DNA of 54,175 nt, taken from the NCBI GenBank assembly GCA_944381745.1, contig CALWMI010000088.1, forward strand, positions 1 through 54,175. Reading direction: 5' to 3'. Numbering within the stretch: the stretch's first letter is position 1; each line of letters starts with the position of its first letter. Both the position numbers and the translations under genes were made by a program. Under the pieces are notes generated by a model. That model did not search any database. It was not told the origin of the DNA and was given only the letters and a program-made list of their open reading frames with translations. The stretch comes from an uncultured Lachnospiraceae bacterium. GTDB taxonomy: Bacteria > Bacillota > Clostridia > Lachnospirales > Lachnospiraceae. Shown one piece after another: positions 50,848 through 54,175 of the stretch.

Positions 50848-51771
50848 TTACATTTCTCCCCTCCGCCGTCTCGCCCGCACCTCGCGCATAGTGACTGCCG
50901 CATGGAAGGCCTCCTCCGCTTCCAGGAGCTCCCTCTCTGTAATATCCGCCCCGAAGTGGAACCGCATCACTTCCTCCTGCTGGTTCAGCGCCATCCACAT
51001 GCCGTCCACCGTTTTCAGCCCATTCTTCCACGCCCGCTGCAGGAAGCTGGTCTTCGGGTAGAGGACGTCGGCCGCGATACAATGTCCCGGCAGGCGATCC
51101 ATGAAGTCCAGGGACTGGAAATCCTGCGCGCTATCCTTCCCCGCGCCGCCCAGACCCAGGCTTGTGCACTGCACCGCCACGTCCCTGTCAGCAGCCGCAG
51201 CGCACAGGAAGGACTCCTCCAGCCCTCCGCATTCCACCCGGATGTCTTGGAACTGCTCCTCCAGCAGCTTTCCCAGCGCCTCCGCCTTCTGCACCGTCCG
51301 GTTGGCAATTTTGAAATCCCGCGCGCCCCGCCTGTACAGGTCTGCGGCGATAGGCCCGGCCACAGCCCCTGCCCCGATCAGCAGAACCTTCTCCAGGCTG
51401 CCGCCCCCGGCGGCCTTCTCGATTGTCCTCCCCATGCCCACGCCGTCCAGGCCGATGCCGATCAGCCTGCCGTCCACGATTTTCACATGGTTCACAGAGT
51501 GAAACACCCGGGCAGATTCCTCGCACTCATCCAGGAACGGGATGATGTCGCCCTTGTGCGGCATAGTCAGGTAAATCCCTGCGGCATGCAATAGCTTTGC
51601 CGCCCGGATAAATTCTGCCAGCTGCCCCTTTTTGACCGTGACCGGGACACACAGGGCATTCTCGTTCACAAGCTCAAACATCCGGTTGTTCACCAGCGCC
51701 GTGCAGCTGTGCTCCATCGGGTCGCCGATCAGGAAGTATAATTTGGTATCTAGATTGAATTTCACTCGCAT
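50848..51771 (-). CDS. Shikimate dehydrogenase-like protein (AroE superfamily)
   Basis: The 307-residue protein starts TKLYFLIGDPMEHSCTALVNNRMF, related to the AroE substrate region, with SxS altered to SCT. The catalytic Lys in YLTMPHKGDI and the Asp in GIGLDGVG are kept, and the NAD(P) loop LLIGAGAVAGPIAADLYRRGARDFKIANRTVQKAEAL follows. The C-terminal DVLYPKTSFLQRAWKNGLKTVDGMWMALNQ is typical. The altered substrate residues and catabolic neighbours suggest quinate/shikimate-like or other cyclitol acid oxidation rather than aromatic biosynthesis. It sits between the transaldolase-like and CoA-transferase genes. Confidence 0.85.
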   Translation of the reverse strand: MRVKFNLDTKLYFLIGDPMEHSCTALVNNRMFELVNENALCVPVTVKKGQLAEFIRAAKLLHAAGIYLTMPHKGDIIPFLDECEESARVFHSVNHVKIVDGRLIGIGLDGVGMGRTIEKAAGGGSLEKVLLIGAGAVAGPIAADLYRRGARDFKIANRTVQKAEALGKLLEEQFQDIRVECGGLEESFLCAAAADRDVAVQCTSLGLGGAGKDSAQDFQSLDFMDRLPGHCIAADVLYPKTSFLQRAWKNGLKTVDGMWMALNQQEEVMRFHFGADITERELLEAEEAFHAAVTMREVRARRRRGEM

Positions 51772-51814
51772 CTCTCACAGAATCCTCCCAAGTCTACATT
51801 TGCCTGCTGGCAGT

Positions 51815-53131
51815 TCACCCCTGTCCGCCGGAAGCCACTGCGTTCAGGAATGACCGCTGATAATTATAGATTGTCGGCGAGCCGGTAAAACGGGCAAAGT
51901 ATTCCGGTTCGCAGGTAACCACCACCCGCTGCTTCATATCCGCAAACTCCGGCTCCACCAGCATTTTATCTATGTCATAGTACATCTGGGCGCTCTTCAT
52001 ATTGCAGATGATGAGCCTCGTCTCCGGCAAATTCGCCGTTTTCAGCAGCCGCAGGGCGTGCCGGGCATTATCCAGCCCGTCTCTGCCGTCCCTCGTGTAG
52101 AATCCCCGGTATGCCACCAGCTCCCGCGCCAGCTTCTCCGCCTTCGCGGGATCCTTCTCATGGCTCCCCAGGATATCCGACTGTGCCATGAATTCCTGGA
52201 GCCTTTCCCGGTATTCCGCCTCCCCCGTCTGATCCAGCAGCTCCAGAAGCCTGGCCATCTCCGTCGTCTGCCCGTGCCTTCTCTCCACGAACGCATTGAT
52301 AAAATACGGCTTGGCCAGCAGAGCCAGCGCCATCTGATGCGGGTCGGACATCAGCGTAAAGTTGACGCGGTAGCCCATCTCCTGGAGCTTATACGCAAAA
52401 TTGTGCCCGTAGAAGGCGCTCTGGGGGTCCTCCGAGAACACAGACGGATAATCCCCCGCCAGGAAATCTCCCACATTCGCCCTGTTCAGCGGCCCTGTGT
52501 GGGGCACCTTCACCACCAGCCGGTACGGCGTCAGAATCTCCTCGAAGCGGGCGATCTCCTCCAGAAGCGCGCTCTCCTCCGCAAACGGGTCGTTTACCTC
52601 AACGCTGATATCCACCCCCGGCCCCACCAGGTTTCCCAGCTCCCGCACGACCTCGAAGCGGTCTTTAAACTGATGGTTCTTGTTCGCCTTGGGGTTGTTC
52701 AGGAAATGTTCGTAGATAATCTGCGGGTTTGTGGTGAGGTTCGCGATAAAATTCTTCATCGTTGCCACGGTAAAGGGATTCGCAGTGTTGGCGGAAAACA
52801 GCACATTTCCCGGCCTCCTCTGCCCATTTTCCCCGAAGGCAATGTCCCTGTGCAGGTCTACCCGCATGCTCCTGTCGTTCCCGTACACCAGCTCTGGCCT
52901 AAACCCTGCCGGGATCACCCCTTCCTCCACGCGGAACAGGCGGATTACCTTCCGGAACTCCTCTGTCACACCCACCGCCTCCACCGAACCGGCCAAGCCT
53001 GCCACCTCCTCAAAGGGAATGGCCAGGCCGCGGATACGGGCAAACATCCCCTGCTCCGTATCGGGCGTTACCGCCAGCTTTCCTGCTGCCACAAGCGCTT
53101 CCAGCGTACAGCTCATCCTGTTGATCTTCAT
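51815..53131 (-). CDS. Transaldolase-like TIM-barrel protein
   Basis: The 438-residue protein is not a textbook family member, but the order of motifs recalls transaldolases: an acidic EVNDPFAEES, the Schiff-base-type RLVVKVPHTGPLNR (Lys in KVPHT, compare KIPAT), then GYRVNFTLMSDPHQMALALLAKPYFINAFVERRHGQ, like the NVTLxFS...QAxxxA...YxSPFVGR region. The N-terminal 100 residues are not recognised. ATG 53131 is preceded by GGAGGAGAGTC. It would cleave or join a ketol/aldol bond. The assignment is by pattern only, and another aldolase is possible. Confidence 0.55.
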   Translation of the reverse strand: MKINRMSCTLEALVAAGKLAVTPDTEQGMFARIRGLAIPFEEVAGLAGSVEAVGVTEEFRKVIRLFRVEEGVIPAGFRPELVYGNDRSMRVDLHRDIAFGENGQRRPGNVLFSANTANPFTVATMKNFIANLTTNPQIIYEHFLNNPKANKNHQFKDRFEVVRELGNLVGPGVDISVEVNDPFAEESALLEEIARFEEILTPYRLVVKVPHTGPLNRANVGDFLAGDYPSVFSEDPQSAFYGHNFAYKLQEMGYRVNFTLMSDPHQMALALLAKPYFINAFVERRHGQTTEMARLLELLDQTGEAEYRERLQEFMAQSDILGSHEKDPAKAEKLARELVAYRGFYTRDGRDGLDNARHALRLLKTANLPETRLIICNMKSAQMYYDIDKMLVEPEFADMKQRVVVTCEPEYFARFTGSPTIYNYQRSFLNAVASGGQG

Positions 53132-53143
53132 GACTCTCCTCCT

Positions 53144-54175
53144 CTACTCGCCAAAATCAATGGCGGCTTTTACAATCTCCTGTTTCCTGCCCAGTGAATC
53201 TTCAAAGGCTTCCTGCACCTTCTCAAAGGGGAAGATACGGTTCACCACTGCTTTCGGGTCGGCTTTGCCTGACCGAACCGTCTCGATGGACAGCGGATAG
53301 CTATTGGCGTATCTCCACACGCTCACCAGGTTGCACTCCTTTCTCGCTGCCTCATAGAAATCGAACTGCGCCGGTGTGTGGTTGAGGCCGACCTCCACAA
53401 TATTCCCGCCCCGGCGCACAACGGCAAGCGCCGCGTCCATGGCGGCCTGCACGCCCGCTGCCTCCAGCACATGATCCGCGCCCTGGCCTGCCGTCAGCCT
53501 CAGCACCTCTGCTGCCAGGGAGCTGCGGGAGGAATTCACCGTGCAGGTCGCGCCCAGCTTCCTGGCGGTCTCCAGCCGGTTGTCAAACACATCCGACACA
53601 ATCAGCTGCGACGCGCCAGCCGCCCGGCAGGCCATCAGGCACATGAGCCCGATACATCCTGCCCCGATAATCACAGCCGTATCCCCCAGCATCATCCCCG
53701 CGCGTCTGATCGCATGCATGCCGATGCTGAATGGCTCCAGCATCGCCCCGTCCAGGGCGCTCATCCCCTCCGGCAGCTTGTAGGCAAAGTCCGCCGCATG
53801 CGCCATATATCTCTGCAGGGCTCCCCGCCGGAAGGGGGGCGCCGCCAGGAAATCCACCTCCGGGCACAGGTTGTAGCGCCCTGAGCGGCAGTACGCGCAG
53901 TGCCCGCAGGGCACCCCCGGCTCCACCGCCACCAGCTCTCCCGGCTTCAGATGGTGTACCCCTCGCCCCGTCTCCACCACCACGCCAGCGCATTCGTGTC
54001 CAAGGACAATCGGGTACGTCACTTCCCGCCTGCCTCCCGATGTGGGATCCACAAAGAACCCCATATCCGAGCCGCAGATTCCCACCTTCTTCACCTCGAT
54101 CACCACTTCGCCCGGCCCGGCCACCGGCATCTTTGTGTCCACAATCTCCATTTTCCGGGGCGCTGTCAAAAACGC
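53144..54175 (-). CDS. Zinc-dependent medium-chain dehydrogenase, cut at the right edge
   Basis: This polyol/threonine dehydrogenase-like MDR protein has the catalytic zinc residues in GICGSD and GHEC, the four structural cysteines CGHCAYCRSGRYNLC, the Rossmann GAGCIGLMCLMA and an Asp (VSDVFDNR) that suggests NAD preference. A TTG at 54169 could start it, but the frame stays open to the edge with AFLTAPRKMEI, and the family usually begins MKAF, so about two codons probably lie outside. It heads the second catabolic operon within this window and may oxidise a sugar alcohol or hydroxy acid. Confidence 0.88.
   Translation of the reverse strand, partial: AFLTAPRKMEIVDTKMPVAGPGEVVIEVKKVGICGSDMGFFVDPTSGGRREVTYPIVLGHECAGVVVETGRGVHHLKPGELVAVEPGVPCGHCAYCRSGRYNLCPEVDFLAAPPFRRGALQRYMAHAADFAYKLPEGMSALDGAMLEPFSIGMHAIRRAGMMLGDTAVIIGAGCIGLMCLMACRAAGASQLIVSDVFDNRLETARKLGATCTVNSSRSSLAAEVLRLTAGQGADHVLEAAGVQAAMDAALAVVRRGGNIVEVGLNHTPAQFDFYEAARKECNLVSVWRYANSYPLSIETVRSGKADPKAVVNRIFPFEKVQEAFEDSLGRKQEIVKAAIDFGE

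Noticed and set aside
50848-51771. Biosynthetic shikimate dehydrogenase aroE
   Set aside because: Substrate-site residues differ (SCT for SxS; GLDG for NTDG) and all neighbours are CoA-linked catabolic genes.

Overview
The window looks like chromosome from a spore-forming, fairly GC-rich Clostridia species, most likely a Lachnospiraceae gut bacterium. The reasons are sporulation genes (bofA, spoIIR, a DUF3794/LysM spore-coat-type protein), Gram-positive style Shine-Dalgarno sequences, a Gram-positive LexA box upstream of uvrB, a Firmicutes-type Tad/Flp pilus operon, and many CoA-linked and sugar-acid catabolic genes. Most genes are on the minus strand. The right edge cuts a dehydrogenase and the left edge cuts uvrA.

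Layout. 1-4.8 kb: the SOS-type uvrB-uvrA operon, with uvrA interrupted by an in-frame amber codon and a RhuM-family remnant between promoter and uvrB. 5-14.8 kb: one long Tad/Flp pilus operon read right to left: CpaE-like, CpaF ATPase, TadB, TadC, Flp pilin, DUF5702 protein, TadE-like protein with cysteine repeats, prepilin peptidase, a second TadE-like protein and an FHA protein. It carries a 14-bp minisatellite and a MITE-like inverted-repeat element that appears to supply the start of one gene. 14.8-20 kb: sporulation and housekeeping genes (bofA, DUF2508, spoIIR, GntR regulator, ispE, DUF3794-LysM, PrcB-like lipoprotein). 20-28 kb: malQ-plsC facing a cell-wall group (unknown gene, udk, ddl, murF), then a large membrane glycosyltransferase-like protein. 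28-31.6 kb: two iron-type alcohol dehydrogenases with a flavodoxin-fold reductase, and a CarD-family regulator. 31.8-32.1 kb: a multi-hairpin repeat element, a terminator and tRNA-Val(GAC) with its promoter. 32.1-35.1 kb: a metal-efflux P-type ATPase with a separate HMA protein, divergent from an ArsR regulator across a clear inverted-repeat operator.

35.3-45.2 kb: a catabolic operon with its own strong promoter, encoding a double-hotdog MaoC protein, a ThDP enzyme, a ribose-type ABC transporter, a DapA-family aldolase and a mandelate-racemase-family enzyme, with a divergent family III CoA-transferase. 45.2-47.05 kb: a DarTG toxin-antitoxin pair (ssDNA/DNA ADP-ribosylation) with a palindrome over the darT promoter. 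47.07-54.2 kb: a second CoA-linked operon: zinc alcohol dehydrogenase (cut by the edge), transaldolase-like protein, shikimate-dehydrogenase-like protein, family III CoA-transferase, a two-subunit class I CoA-transferase-like pair and a sugar isomerase/epimerase.

How they fit together: the MR-family dehydratase, DapA-family aldolase and sugar ABC transporter form a coherent sugar-acid uptake and cleavage route. The paralogous family III CoA-transferases, MaoC, ThDP enzyme and the CoA-transferase-like pair suggest that a carboxylic or hydroaromatic acid is activated to a CoA thioester and then cleaved. The beta subunit of that pair seems to lack the catalytic glutamate of true transferases and recalls the IpdAB ring-opening hydrolases. 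This two-part cluster, split by DarTG in a stretch of lower GC, is the best candidate here for an undescribed pathway. All functional assignments come from reading the sequence; no database search was run.
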